Below, in pieces: positions 1 to 10,683 of a stretch of DNA of 64,000 nt; position 1 is the stretch's first letter, and each line of letters starts with the position of its first letter. A program made the translations under genes and the position numbers. The notes under the pieces were generated by a model. The model saw only the letters and a program-made list of their open reading frames with translations, was not told the DNA's origin and made no database searches. The stretch spans positions 868,001-932,000 of the forward strand of contig JBBPFI010000003.1 of assembly GCA_037974965.1 (NCBI GenBank), read 5' to 3'. Source of the DNA: Dacryopinax spathularia (lineage: Eukaryota; Basidiomycota; Dacrymycetes; Dacrymycetales; Dacrymycetaceae).

Positions 1-509
1 TGTTTGAGTATGGAGATGTAGTCTTCTTCTGTTGCTTGGGCGCGAAGCTCGGGAGCGACGATGACTCCGAAGGCGTAGAGGAGCTTGGAGGGGAGTCTGT
101 CTTTTTCTCCGATGTATTTCTTTAGGAAGGCCACCATTCCTTCGCAGTATTAGACAACTATGAGAGGAAGTTGGAGGGGGAATAAGGACCTTTCTCCTTG
201 AGAAATTGCATCATTTCCTCAATCTCTTCCTCGGAAAAAGCCTGCATGGCTGGGAAAGAAAAAGGTAAGTGTAAGACAAATTCACAAGTTTCTGAAGGCA
301 TCAGTACCTTCTTCCATAAGCTTTTGGTACTCATCGTCGCTCTCGTCGACAGTACTCGCACGATCGTCCAATTCATGACTATAAGAATCCTGGTAGGAGA
401 CTTTGACTTCCGGACCGGGGCCGACGTCGTCCATAATCGGCACGTCACCGATCACTATTTTTGGCTTCTCTCCATTCGCCTCTCCGTGTTCTGCAGCGTT
501 CTCAGCCAT
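1..509 (-). CDS. Unknown acidic helical protein, 3' part cut by window edge
   Basis: The reading starts at the ATG at 509 and runs off the left edge. Residues 1-70 are acidic and polar (Asp/Glu-rich, with a DDEYQKLMEE stretch). Two introns are inferred. The first is about 258-315 (GTACTG to TTTCCCAG) and the second about 141-190 (donor GTCCTT, acceptor GCGAAG). With both removed the frame stays open: a Glu-rich helix (FSEEEIEEMMQFLKEKG) runs straight into MVAFLKKYIGEKDRLPSK, then LLYAFGVIVAPELRAQA to base 1. Both donors depart from GTRAGT, so the junctions are tentative. I do not recognise the family, and no membrane segment or signal peptide is visible. It is divergent from the transporter gene at 1176, with about 670 bases between the starts. 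Confidence 0.6.
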
Positions 510-1175
510 CCGAGATTTGTTGACGTCCGGTGCCTGAAGAGGGGGAGATAAGACAAGAGAGAGATATTACGGGCGCCAATGGATGGCGAGGGTTGCCTTT
601 ACGCTTGTTTCGATCGCGCCGCCCAAAAAGCGCGTTCCGCCGGGAAGAAGGGCAACCAGGCCGGTCAGGGTCTCGCTCGATGCTCGGTCTTTGACTGCTT
701 AGTGGCTATGTACGGAAACAAAAGCAGAAGAGGGGAGAAGCCGCAGTCGAGGTTCGAGACGCGGCCGTGAATTTGAAGGGGTGCAATCTGTTGCGGGTGA
801 CAGGCAGAGCCCCGCCCCCGCTTCAGTCGTCCCCTCCATCGCCATAGACATATATCACACAGGAACACCCTCCGGTATATCGGCCACACTCTCTTGTGTT
901 TCCCACCACACACACCGTAAACCGCACTCTAATAATCGCGCCGTTATCGCTGCTTGCATATCATTACGTGCATCCCCATTATCCTGGGTTAACAACTGAC
1001 AGGCCGATCTGAGGGAATCGCGCGAGACGCGGTAACCTTTCCAGCCTCCTTCTGTGAGACACGGCCCATCAAAGATTCTCGCCCCACTGCCCCGGACTCG
1101 CTTCCGCCACACTTCACACTTCCCCCTTGTCCCCTTCTGTCCCCTGCCCCCTGGACACCCCCTGCTCCTCACTGG
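510..1175. promoter_or_regulatory. Divergent intergenic region
   Basis: This is the shared upstream region of the unknown protein (minus) and the SLC35E1-like transporter (plus). The last 100 bases before the transporter ATG are rich in C and T on the plus strand, as is common in fungal 5' leaders. Short open frames here (579-770, 665-913, 855-1172) have no plausible protein character. No other element was seen. Confidence 0.4.
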
Positions 1176-3009
1176 ATGGATCAGCCTTCTGCCTTAACAC
1201 GCACCCCACCCAACCACAACGCCGTCCTCCCCGCCGAAGATCGCTCTTCAGCCACCTCCATCCCTCCCATCCCTCACGCTCAACCTTCGACACCTTCAAA
1301 CAAGCCGCAACGACATCGCGTTACGTACACCTACACACCTTCAACCCGTCCGGCAGCTCGACAGCAAGAAATGCCATATGCGAATGGGAATGGTTATGCG
1401 CATGAGAATGGGCATGGGCATGCAGCGGCGAGAGGGTGGAAGGCGAGCGACGGTCTGCTAGATGGGGACTACGAGGGCGGCGGAGTGCGATGGGCAGACC
1501 AAAGCGCCTGGTTACACCGCGTCTCTGCACTCTGGCAGAAGTACACCGGCACGCCCTTCCGCCCTCCTCGCCTTCAACTGCCGAGCATGAGCCTCAAGTT
1601 TGTCGTCCTCTGCGCGTTGTGGTACACCTCGAGCGCAATGGCGAGCAATACGGCCAAGCCGCTGCTCAACCTGTACCGCTACCCCGTCACCCTCACCTTC
1701 CTCCAGTTCGGCGCTGTCGCCGCATACTGCACGATCTTCTTCAGCCCAATATGGAAGCTCACCACGTTACGATCACCTAACAAGGCGATTCTGAGGAGCA
1801 CGATACCGATGGCGCTCTTCCAGGTCGGCGGCCATATCTTCTCGAGCATGGCCATCTCGCGCGTGCCTGTGAGCACGGTACATACCATAAAGGTCAGTTT
1901 TCAGCCCATATCTGGCGAGCTTCTTTTATAACGCTGGCATGTGATAGGCTCTTTCTCCACTGTTCACCGTTGGCGCCTATGCTGTCGTATTTGGCGTCAC
2001 CTACTCTCCGAGGACGTACCTCTCCTTGGTACCTCTTACAGTCGGAGTGATGCTAGCCTGCTCGTTCGACATGACCGCCTCATCAGCATGGGGACTGCTC
2101 TGCGCTTTCGGCTCTACACTGGTCGTCGTCTCGTCCAACATCTTCTTCAAGAAGATCATGCCGAGCAAGCCATCGAACGCGCCTCATCTACCTGGCCCGT
2201 CACACAAGCTCGACAAGCTCAACCTGCTGTTCTACACTTCCGGCCTGGCGTTCCTCATGATGGTCCCGCTCTGGCTCTACTCGGACGTGAGCAGGCTCTG
2301 GACCGACCTGACAACGTACGACGACAGCAAGCCCGCGAACCGGATGTCCGCAGCAGCTTACTACCTCTTCCTGAACTGCACGGTGCACTTCGCGCAGAAT
2401 CTGATCGCTTTTGCGCTGCTCTCGATCACCTCGCCAGTCACGTACTCTATTGCCTCCCTCGTCAAGCGTATCGCCGTCATCTGCATCGCAATCCTGTACT
2501 TCAACCAGTCTGTGCACCCAATTCAAGCGGGCGGCATTCTCCTTACTGGCGTTGGCCTGTGGATGTACAATAACGCAAAAGGCGATATCGAGAAGGGCGA
2601 GAAACGCGCACAGCGTGTCGCAGTGGCGGGCGACCTGCAACTGCCAACCTCGCGGGAAGAGCTGTCCAAGTCAGACGACGAGCGACTGGACGCCCGTCCT
2701 CGCCCTGCGCCATTATTCGAGGAAGCGCGCCTGCGCTCCGTCTCCACCTCGGTCCCGCATGGTCCCCCCCTCACCGCCCGCGGAACAGCATTCAACATCT
2801 CGAAGCCTCCAGCGCTCAACATCCCAAGCTACGGCTACGTGAACGGAGCAGACCCGTACCCCAGCCCGCCGGACAGCCGCGATTCCCCACCGATGAAAGC
2901 CGTCGTCCCGCTAGACGGAGCAGTAGTGAATAGCCTCGCGCCGCCGCCGATGGGCGGCGCACTAGAAGACTTGGCAAACTACACTCGTCCAACAGCGGCG
3001 GTTCATTGA
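1176..3009 (+). CDS. Nucleotide-sugar/triose-phosphate transporter family protein, SLC35E1/Sly41-like
   Basis: The protein has 592 residues from two exons. The intron is 1893-1947 (GTCAGT to GATAG, phase 0), joining VSTVHTIK to ALSPLFTVGAYAV. Residues 1-130 are a disordered Pro/Ser/His-rich tail. Residues about 135-450 are a drug/metabolite-transporter core with some ten hydrophobic helices. Family marks include LCALWYTSSAMASNTAKP in helix 1, FPVTLT-like YPVTLTFLQF, IFFKKIMPSK after the sixth helix, and AQNLIAFALLSITSPVTYSIA followed by KRIAVICIAILYF. These match the animal SLC35E1 and yeast Sly41 branch of the TPT family. Family members sit in Golgi or ER membranes; the substrate is unknown. 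The last 150 residues are a disordered cytosolic tail. The start is the first in-frame ATG, and a shorter start is possible. Confidence 0.85.
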
Positions 3010-3691
3010 TCGCCAAGCCCGATCAACATCCATCATCTTCTAGGCTGGGGCCGAGGCCGAGGCTGGAGGGAGAATAGAAGCGAGCCAGTGAAGCAGGTCC
3101 TCATGCTCGCGCCATTGTACGGACCCAACGATTTCCATGGACTCTTACCACATTCCGCATCCATACCCCCGTTGTTAGAATTATCCCCCGCACCCACAGT
3201 GCGCTCTCCCCTGCCAGCCTTCTTGCACTACACCGGATGTATGCACCGGCGCATGAGCTGACACCCAGTTTGACCTGGACATCCGTTAACTACTAGCCAA
3301 AATCCAGCTCATACAGCTCTTTCGAGTAACTCTATGTACCACCAGCTAATTAATCAGTATATGCGCATGCTCGCAGTGGGTTTGCGTGGACCGTACGTAC
3401 GTTTGTGTGCCTGTGTGCCGGGGGTGCCGTAATATTGTGTAGGGCGATCAGGCTTGGCCGATAGTTGATGGAATGAGTCGGAACATTCTTGGCGCGAAGT
3501 AGACTTGGGTGCATCGTTTCCTCTGACCACCACCTGGTGCAACTCGGAGCATATATGCTGCTTTGCTTCGTATACTGAACTGACAGTTCTCTACTGATTC
3601 TATATCGCTAATAGCTGCTCTGTCGGGCTCTACTCATCCTCAAGTTTCTGTTCCACACTTCTTGCCACGGAACTCCCTTACGTCTCATACA
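3010..3691. other. Intergenic, no gene seen
   Basis: This holds the 3' trailer of the transporter gene and the upstream region of the next gene. Tandem ACGT-type bases (GTACGTACGTTTG near 3391) and a TGTG-rich stretch are the only texture seen. The minus open frame 3354-3542 is not convincing. Confidence 0.3.
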
Positions 3692-5144
3692 ATGCCTCGT
3701 GTCCCTGCTGCCGCTTCGACGCCATCATCTACGACACGGAAACGCAACTACTCCACGCAGACCTCTCCCATCTCTAGGCCAAGTGACCGAGATGGGCAGA
3801 GACGCGGGGCGAAACGTGCTCGTCTTGGTCGAGGCACGGACGACGTCGTCCGCTCAGACGAAGTGACACAGGTCAGTCCAGCTATGGCACGGAAAAGCGC
3901 ATATATGCGCGTAGTTTTGCTGATATCTTGGGTGGACAGGGCAGGATAGCGATGACTGATCCTGTTCAGACGCCTCCTCCCCCAGCCCGGACGAAGAGCA
4001 GCAGGCCACACGGACAACCCAAAGCCAGACGTATGCCGACGTCGGAGAACGACCCTGCTACTCTCGTTCCCCAGTCTGCTCGTCCTACGAACGCTATTGC
4101 TCCGGCGTTTGGTCTCCAGTCTCCTTTCCAACTTCGTTCTCGTACTTCGTCTGCTTCGGCGAGGGCTCGTGCTCGGTCTTCTTCTCTCTCTAGCCCTTCG
4201 GAGACAGGGGCTGAACGCCGCGGACGTGCTCGGACTGCTTCTCTTCGTGCTCGGCCTTACCCTACAACCGGCCGAGCCCCTCGCCCAGCTGGGCAGGACG
4301 TATCACCCTCTGTGGAGCCCGTAATATCCCTGATGGCCAGGTTGCTCTCCACACCTATGGCTACTTCTACGCCTAGGACTGCCTCTCGAGCACTTGCCCC
4401 TGTGCCTCGAAATGACTCCATGGAGCTGGATGCCACTACTATGCTTGCGCCTCGTGTGGCCTGGCGGGGAATGGAAGTAGGCGCTGCTGAAGTCAATCTG
4501 GAGCGCATATACCTTGCAAAGCGCGTGCTGACAGGATGTTCTAGTCTGACTCTCCCGTTTCTCCCATGAAGACTGATGCTCGGACTGCTACAACGAAGCA
4601 CGATCGTCGGCCGGCTCCTTTTCGCACCGCTCAATCCCGCAGGAAGGGCGATGAGTTGAGCGATATGATGTCTAATCTGGACCTGGGAGAACACGACGAG
4701 CACCCTACGGCGACGGCAGCTTCTCCTCATGCGAGGAATAAGAAGTACGCACGGGCGACGGCTCATACGACGGATCGCCGTGCTAAGAAGCACAAGAAGT
4801 ATACTGGCGACGATAATCTGAAGACTGCCGCTGTCGGACTTACTACGCCTGCAGCTGTTATTAAGACGAACCTGAAGAAAGAAAACGTATATGCTAGGCA
4901 GCACGGCGTGGTTAAACGTCCTATGATTACTCCTCTGCAGAGCGAGCACCAAACGAGAGGTTCCAAACAGGCTGCATCTATCCCGATGGCCGCCGTCCGC
5001 CCAGTGGGTGTACGAAAGATTGCTGCGGTGCCCAAAGAATTTCGGCAGGGGACTAAGCAGACGGCGGTCTGGATGAAGATAAGGGAGGAGCCGCTTCAGC
5101 TGCTGGAGGACGAGAGTAGCGACGAGATCGCTGCATTCCGATGA
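3692..5144 (+). CDS. Disordered basic protein of unknown function
   Basis: Three exons are inferred. Exon 1 is 3692-3871. The first intron begins GTCAGT at 3872 and ends either at about 3941 (GGACAG) or at about 3970 (CTGATCCTGTTCAG). Both keep the frame, and the second has the better branch site. The second intron is about 4471-4541 (GTAGGC to GTTCTAG) and joins RGME to SDSPVSPMKTDAR. The roughly 400-residue product is low in hydrophobics and rich in Ser, Thr, Pro, Arg and Ala, with short basic runs (RRGAKRAR, KKHKK). Several SP or TP sites such as SPMK could be CDK targets. No folded domain is recognised; a nuclear protein is a reasonable inference. An antisense open frame (4257-5180) overlaps it and was rejected. 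Confidence 0.6.
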
Positions 5145-5450
5145 TGTGCTTCCCTCACCGACGAACAGGCTGAATCGCATGCTGTATTAACACGTCCTCC
5201 CAAGGTAGATGGGTGGTTATGGATTGCTCGAGGTGTTCATGTTGTACCATGGCTTCCTTAATGATAATGTAACACAATTTGACATGTGCGTGGTGCCTGC
5301 CGTGTGATGTCGAAGTAGACAGACAAAAGGATGCTCCGCACTCCGATGAGAATCATGTGGTAGTTGCATGCCATATCATTCATGGGACAGTATGCAGACA
5401 TATGCAGATAGAAGAGACACCCATCCCATAACACCAACCCTCGCATACAT
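5145..5450. other. Convergent intergenic region
   Basis: This is the space between the stop of the disordered protein gene and the stop of RPS15. An A/T-rich stretch near 5255-5275 (ATGATAATGTAACAC) may be part of a poly(A) region. No gene is seen. Confidence 0.3.
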
Positions 5451-6074
5451 TTATTTGAGGGGAATGAAACGAGAAGAGTGAGTAGCACCGATACCCGGAC
5501 GACCGTGCTTGACGGGCTTGTACGAGATCGAGAACTCCCCAAGGTAGTGGCCGGTCATCTCAGGCTTGATCTCAACAGCGTTGAAGACCTGCGTCCACTC
5601 GTCAGTACGCGCGTCGTACATTACATCTCGCAACAACGCACCTTGCCGTTGTAGATGCCAACGACGCTACCAATCATCTCCGGCACAATAATCATGTCAC
5701 GCAGGTGGGTCTTGACGACGGCAGGCTTTTCATTGGGAGGTGCCTCCTTCTTTGCCTTCCGGAGCTTCTTGATCAGACCCATCGGCTTGCGCTTAAGACC
5801 GCGCTGGAACCGTCTCCGTGCACGAGCATGGACGATCTCGACGAACTGTCCACAGCGTCAACAATTGCCCAGTAGAATGGGCAGGCCACAGTGCTCACAT
5901 CCTCGTTGCTCAGGTCAAGGAGCTTCTCCAGCTCAATACCGCGGTAGGAGAAGGTACGGAACGTCCTCCGCTTCTTGAGCTCGGCGGCGACGGCGGGGTC
6001 AGTGGGATCAGCGTCGGCCTGGGCAATCATGTCAGCGTTCGTTCCATCACTCTGCCATCGTAAATGCTGACCAT
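5451..6074 (-). CDS. RPS15: 40S ribosomal protein S15 (uS19)
   Basis: This is a component of the small ribosomal subunit head. Four coding exons are inferred: 6072-6074 (the ATG alone), 5899-6018, 5642-5845 and 5451-5588. The three introns are each exactly 53 bases. The first begins GTCAGC directly after the ATG and ends GCTGACATGATTGCCCAG, with a branch-like CTGAC. The spliced N-terminus reads [19 protein letters not shown], which fits the family (MAD...[10 protein letters not shown]). An alternative ATG at 6028-6030 lies inside this intron and would give MIAQADADP. The body is typical: [21 protein letters not shown], then [32 protein letters not shown], and the C-terminus [12 protein letters not shown]. 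It is divergent from the P2 gene. Confidence 0.95.
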
Positions 6075-6451
6075 GTTTTTGGATTCGTCGGTCGAAGGTG
6101 TGGAGGACGACGGCGGTTTTGAGGCTTGGGACGACAACTGCAGCCAGGGCGCGGGAGGTCGAATGCTTCCGTCTCGCTGGAGCGGTAAAGCCACAACTGT
6201 ACAAGTTTGATTTAGGGCGCGTCCCTCAGGGTGGCGTTGTGCCATTTGTAGCAAGGGCGCGGTCCCAAAAGTCTACGTTCATTAACCTAGCTCAACTTCG
6301 GTCTTCACGTCTGCAAGTCGTCCTTAGGGATTAAATGTGCGTATTCTTCATGCTGGGATTGCCTGCGACGAAGGAGCTCACACAATTGTTTGTAGTGATT
6401 TGCGGCTGTAGTCCATTAAAACTCATCTCCACCCACTCTACATAATCAAAG
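6075..6451. promoter_or_regulatory. Shared divergent promoter of two ribosomal protein genes
   Basis: About 380 bases separate the RPS15 ATG (minus) from the transcribed leader of the P2 gene (plus). Two TTAGGG hexamers are visible, at 6212-6217 and 6324-6329, the first within TTAGGGCGCG. Telomere-repeat-like boxes are known in fungal ribosomal protein promoters, where general regulatory factors bind. Co-regulation of the pair through this region is an inference. Confidence 0.5.
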
Positions 6452-6506
6452 GTGAGCATGAGCGCTATTTGCAATATCTGCTTGCAGTCCTAATATTACA
6501 TTCCAG
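6452..6506 (+). other. 5'-UTR intron abutting the P2 start codon
   Basis: A clean intron is predicted: CAAAG then GTGAGC at 6452, ending ACATTCCAG at 6506, so that the first base of the next exon is the A of the ATG at 6507. It is 55 bases long, close to the other introns in this locus. The only evidence is the splice consensus and position. Confidence 0.6.
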
Positions 6507-6970
6507 ATGCGTTATCTCGCCGCCTACCTGCTCCTCCAGATTGGAGGCAACGCCAGCCCGAGCGCTGAGGACATCAAGTCCGTCCTCGCTGCCGGTGGTG
6601 TGGAGGCCGAAGATGAGCGCCTTGAGAAGCTCCTCTCTGAGCTCGAGGGCAAGAACATCGACGAGCTGATTGCTGAGGGTTCTTCCAAGCTCGCTTCCGT
6701 AAGTCCCCGCTACCGCACCCTGGAGATGGGAACCGTTTCTCACACGACTGCTTTCCTGCAGGTCCCCTCGGGAGGTGCTGTCGCTGCTGGCGGTGCTGCC
6801 CCCGCTGCTGCTGCGGGTGGCGCTGCCGCTGCCGAGGAGGCCCCCAAGGCAGAGGAGAAGAAGGAGGAGGAGAAGGTGCGTCATCATTCATCCCTTAGTC
6901 TGTGTTACCCGCTCACGAGAAGCTGCAGGAGGAGTCCGACGACGACATGGGCTTCGGTCTGTTCGACTAA
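6507..6970 (+). CDS. RPP2: 60S acidic ribosomal protein P2
   Basis: This is a ribosomal stalk protein that pairs with P1 on P0 and recruits elongation factors. Three coding exons are inferred: 6507-6698, 6762-6875 and 6929-6970. The introns are 6699-6761 (GTAAGT to CTGCAG) and 6876-6928 (GTGCGT to CTGCAG). The N-terminus [20 protein letters not shown] and the [18 protein letters not shown] helix are diagnostic of P2 rather than P1. An Ala/Gly hinge, an EE/KK-rich stretch and the invariant tail [13 protein letters not shown] follow. The length, about 115 residues, is normal. Confidence 0.97.
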
Positions 6971-7855
6971 GCGTCGCGCTTCGGGATCCGCTTCGGCCCT
7001 CGTGCGCCCTCCGACTCCAACGGCGGAGATCGGTTCTCTTCAGTTTCTGCTGTCTGGCTGTCCTGTACCGTACCTACCGGGGAAATCGATCTGTTCTGCC
7101 GTTGCCCTCGTTTTGCCTGTGCTCGTCCGTTCTTTCCAGCACGCGAGCGAAAGGTCGCGAGGTTCCCGCTGCACCACTTCCTTATGAGCACATGAAAGTC
7201 GTCTGGGGAAGAACAGCTGGAGAGAGTCTGGGGTCTTCTTCAAACTCCGCTCGCGGGGCGGCTGACATCACGCCCACATGCTTTCCAGCAGAGCAGCAGC
7301 TTCATTGTCGTGTCCTTGTCCTTCTTCCCACCGGCGGTGAAAAGCAGCTTTACCCGACGCCCAAGCCCGGCGGATGATAGATCTCGGCGGCCCGATGCCA
7401 GCCCGATAACGATAGACCTCCCCTAACTCTTACCCCCACAGCACGCTTCCAATCCGCTCTTGCCCATTCGTGCACGTCCTCGAGAACTCGACCGGGGCGT
7501 GAAAAGAGTCGTCGTCAGCTGACCCTGCACTAGAAGCTCAGAAGCAGGAGAATGGTCGTGCGGTTTCTTGTTGTGTTCTGGGGAAATGGGCCGGATTCGC
7601 GGACTTGGCAGGGACTGCTGTGTGCGCTGTTGGTTGCAGACGACCGTCTTGTAGCCAGGGACCTATCAGATACTTCCGTCGGGACCAATACACTGACCTC
7701 CAAGGTTTACTCCGTGCAAACCGAGGCCGACCATCGAGGCCGGAATATACGCAAACACCGGAAATCCGGTTAAGGTATAGGAATTGTTGGAGTCTCGGTT
7801 GAAGGCCGACATTCTCTCTGGTCCGAAAAAACCAGGCCGGAATTCCCTCACATTA
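6971..7855. other. Intergenic; left boundary zone of the accessory island
   Basis: The P2 trailer gives way to DNA with the island's CCGG-type motifs. The first clear ones are GGGCCGGATTCGCGG near 7588 and GGCCGGAATATAC near 7738, then CCGGAAATCCGG near 7758 and GGCCGGAATTCC near 7832. The island border therefore lies somewhere in about 7380-7590. No gene, terminal inverted repeat or target duplication could be recognised. Confidence 0.4.
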
Positions 7856-8385
7856 TTAAAGTAGATTGTTCATGTACAGGATCTTTGTAATAATGAGAAG
7901 TCCGATCGCCAGCACTCCCATTGCGAAAGGAAGGATCTCACGCCCACTTATCGAGATATGGGTGTCCTTCAAGCCCCTCCAACCCCAGAAGGTGACGAAC
8001 CGAAGGAGATCCCACAAAAGGGTTAGAGGCAACAGAATGACCAGGCCCAGCACTTCCACCGCTTCGATCACTACACCCATCAAGCATTTGACGAAAAGAG
8101 CGATTAGAGCCCCCGAAACGAAGTCGACGCCATTCGAATTGGGCGGCACGGGGGACGCGGCCTGGAAGACGTGTGAGGCCTGCGAAACCATCAGACAAAC
8201 GGCTGCCCAGCGACATATGACCGCACAGTAGGTGAGGATGGGACCAGTTCCGTCTCAGACGCTTCGAGGGCTGCAATATCGGGTGCAATTGCGGGAGGCC
8301 GACGAGGGAAATACTTGGGCGGCGGTACGGGCAGAACGCCAGCCGGGATGACATAGGGCGTCGGAGTGGTACTATTGGACGACAC
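7856..8385 (-). CDS. Small two-helix membrane protein, family M copy 1
   Basis: The protein has about 160 residues from two exons, 8227-8385 and 7856-8179. The 47-base intron is 8180-8226 (GTGCGG to TTTCGCAG, phase 0). The N-terminal third is Pro-rich and likely cytosolic. A hydrophobic block follows (SGALIALFVKCLMGVVIE, then VLGLVILLPLTLLWDLLRFV), then a polar loop WRGLKDTHISISG, then a last hydrophobic helix (LPFAMGVLAIGLLIITKIL) near the C-terminus. Copy 2 at 11137 shares this plan: an SG-x-L start, I/L-P-x-x-LL-[WY]-D-x-LR, a WxxRG loop and a final helix. The function is unknown. Confidence 0.7.
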
Positions 8386-10085
8386 TGTGCCAGTCGGGCA
8401 AGATTAGTTCCGGAGTCTAATTGGGTGAAGGGCTACTCACTGGTGTGATAATCGGAAATGGGGGAAGAACAAGAGCTGTCGGAAACCGGAATGGGAACTG
8501 CGCGAAGAGGTTATAAATCATTTCCCATCCGGAGGTATTCGAGCTTCCCGGAATTCCGGACAGCCTTGTGATCGGGAAAGAAGGCCGGGATTTGTCAGTC
8601 TGCACAGCTTTGGAATATCGGGCTTCTGAAAAGGGCCTCAAGCATTCCTCTACGCCGGAAACACATTGAAATTAGGGACTGTCTTGTTTCGATGGAAGAG
8701 CCCAGGCCCGATCCCTTGCACAGCTTTCTGGAACCACACCCGATCGGAGTAGACCGATAATCCGGCTCGGGCTAAACCCAGCACAGCATTATGGGGGTTG
8801 ACCCCGATAATCGAATGGAGGACCGATATACCGGGGTATCATCGTCACCGTCCCGGAAAGTGAGAATGATCCCGACATTTCGGCACAAAGGGGCTGACAG
8901 AGTATATCGGGCCGAGGGGCTGGCATCCCCTGCCTACACAGCTTAGACGCCCAATAGAAAAGGCTGTAGTCTGATAGTTACAAAGCATGTAGAAGGGGTC
9001 TACCATTGTTCAAGAGTAACTCCAATGAGGACCAAACAACCACTATTCAGGGGAGTGACTTCGGAGTGGCCCTTGAAGCCCTGTTTCAAGATGCCAGATT
9101 GCAGCATTCACCATATTCAATGCTGAATCATAGATAAATTTGAGAGCTCAAAGCCTATGTCGACAGCTTGATCAGAACGGCAATCTTAACTTGCAGTCCA
9201 GTTGACTACCCTAAAGTTACCACTGGCTGTATATGAACACTCCTTCCGGCATACTTCCGCCCTGCTTGTCTATAGTCTTTAGGGGTGTCATGTAGCTTGC
9301 TCCACTGCGTTCCTGTATTATGGTTTCTTCTGTCGTTGTCCTGGCAGCTTGTCAACCCTTTCAGGGCGAAATGCCGGTCCGAAAATGTTCATGGTTCCGG
9401 GGCGATTTCACTTTTGCCGATGGGCGAAATACCGGGCCGGGCTGTCGTTCCTTCCTTGAATGTCGCAGCAATCAGTGCAGGCTGTTACGCGTATACTATT
9501 CCAGGCGTACAAAATAGTAGAGTTCTGGCCTATTGCAGCCAAACTCGCATTGGTGCGGTCGTAGACCGGAAACCGCCCCGCAGTGCTGGAAAGCATGAAC
9601 TCCCGCAAAAGGTGGGCCTTATATGGGGATTGACACAATGGTCTAATACACTCTTCCAGACCTTGCTTTGGCACACTAAGGTTTCCCCATAGTAATGCCT
9701 CTTCGTCAGCCATGAAGTACCTTCCTCTTCTCCGAGTGACATGTGTGCAGCATGACGCCTGGCGCGAGGACAGGTTAGTAGGAGGCGCTTAGTCTCAATT
9801 GGATTGATGTTCCATCATTGGAAGATCAAATGGTGGGGGCTGGATACCATAGCACTGTCAACGTCTGCCCCGGCGCAAATAGCAAGACGGTATTCCGGGA
9901 TGTGAGCAGGCCGGTATGCCCACATGTAAGCATACCGGTATTCCGGGATATGGAAATGCCGGTATTCCGGGAGGAGATCAGGCCGTTATTGCGGGATGTG
10001 GTTAGGAAATGGCTGGGCATCATGATCATCATTGATTGCTTTGGTACAGTCTCGGGCTTAATGAAAGGAATACAAGTCGCGTTTC
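8386..10085. other. Island intergenic DNA with CCGG motifs
   Basis: About 1.7 kb with no convincing gene. Several short open frames on both strands (8417-8641, 9285-9692, 9408-9713) lack protein character and conserved splice context. The region carries many CCGG-type motifs, for example CCCGGAATTCCGGA at 8548-8560 and related forms at about 8770-8900 and 9418-9440. The tandem array at 9889-10008 is listed separately. Confidence 0.4.
9889..10008. repeat. 24-bp tandem array of the island motif
   Basis: Five consecutive units of exactly 24 bases start at 9889, 9913, 9937, 9961 and 9985. Each opens with GGTAT or GTTAT and most continue TCCGGGA. The units start GGTATTCCGGGATG, GGTATGCCCACATG, GGTATTCCGGGATA, GGTATTCCGGGAGG and GTTATTGCGGGATG. 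The second half of each unit is variable and usually ends GCC or ACC, so the join makes a CCGGTATTCCGGGA block. Confidence 0.8.
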
Positions 10086-10683
10086 TTAGTCATCGACGTT
10101 GAGGAGCTGACTGAACGCCTCCGCGAACGCTTCCTCCTCCACACCAGGGCGATAAGGACGAGTGACGTTGACATCTTGTATAGTTCCCTAGGATGGAGGT
10201 GTGAAACAGGAGAGGGGAGCAGGTTACAGCAGAACTCCACATACATCCTGGGAGGAAACGTCTTCGTTCATTCCATCCGAGTCCTGAGTGTCGCCGGCTG
10301 AGGCGCGCAGAAGAGTAACATCCCGAATCTGGCGATGCAGATCCGAGGCTATACCGAAGCGATTCTGCTCTATTATCTTGTGAAGCACCTTAAATGTTAA
10401 GTGAGTTGCAATACCTGAAGGGGTTGAGAGTTGCGTCTGTTCGCGACAGGGAAAAGGCTGACCGAATTCCAGTGCGGAGTTACATTCCTGCATGAAGAAG
10501 TGTTTCATCTTTCTGAACATTCTGTTCAGCTCCGTTTGAAAGCGTGCGCGGACGACAAAATCGGGTTCCTGCGCAGGGGTTGCCGAAGCCGTGGACGCTA
10601 GTTCGTACCATAAGCTTCAGTTTGATTTGCCCGAGGTATACGAGGCCGCATTACTTACTTCCAGAAGGGGATTGCGCGTCCAT
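10086..10683 (-). CDS. Small orphan protein, four exons
   Basis: Start ATG at 10681-10683; stop TAA at 10086-10088. Splicing is inferred from consensus. The first intron is GTAAGT to GAACTAG after MDAQSPSG. The second is a 48-base intron (GTCAGC to CCCCTTCAG) after ECNSALEF. The third runs from GTATGT to ATCCTAG after DVSSQD. Each leaves the frame open, and together they give about 144 residues. The middle is helical and amphipathic (ARFQTELNRMFRKMKHFF, THLTFKVLHKIIEQ, SDLHRQIRDVTLLR). An acidic linker follows, and the end is EEAFAEAFSQLLNVDD. No family is recognised, no membrane segment is seen, and no paralogue was found in the window. It stands head-to-head with the M2 gene, about 450 bases apart. 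Confidence 0.6.

Noticed and set aside
4257-5180. Minus-strand open frame of 307 codons
   Set aside because: It is antisense to the disordered protein gene, is Arg/Ser/Leu-rich as expected of a reverse frame of such a gene, and has no family signature.
7380-7600. Left terminal inverted repeat of the island
   Set aside because: I compared 7380-7870 with the reverse complement of 43700-43920 by eye and found no convincing match. A computed dot plot would decide.
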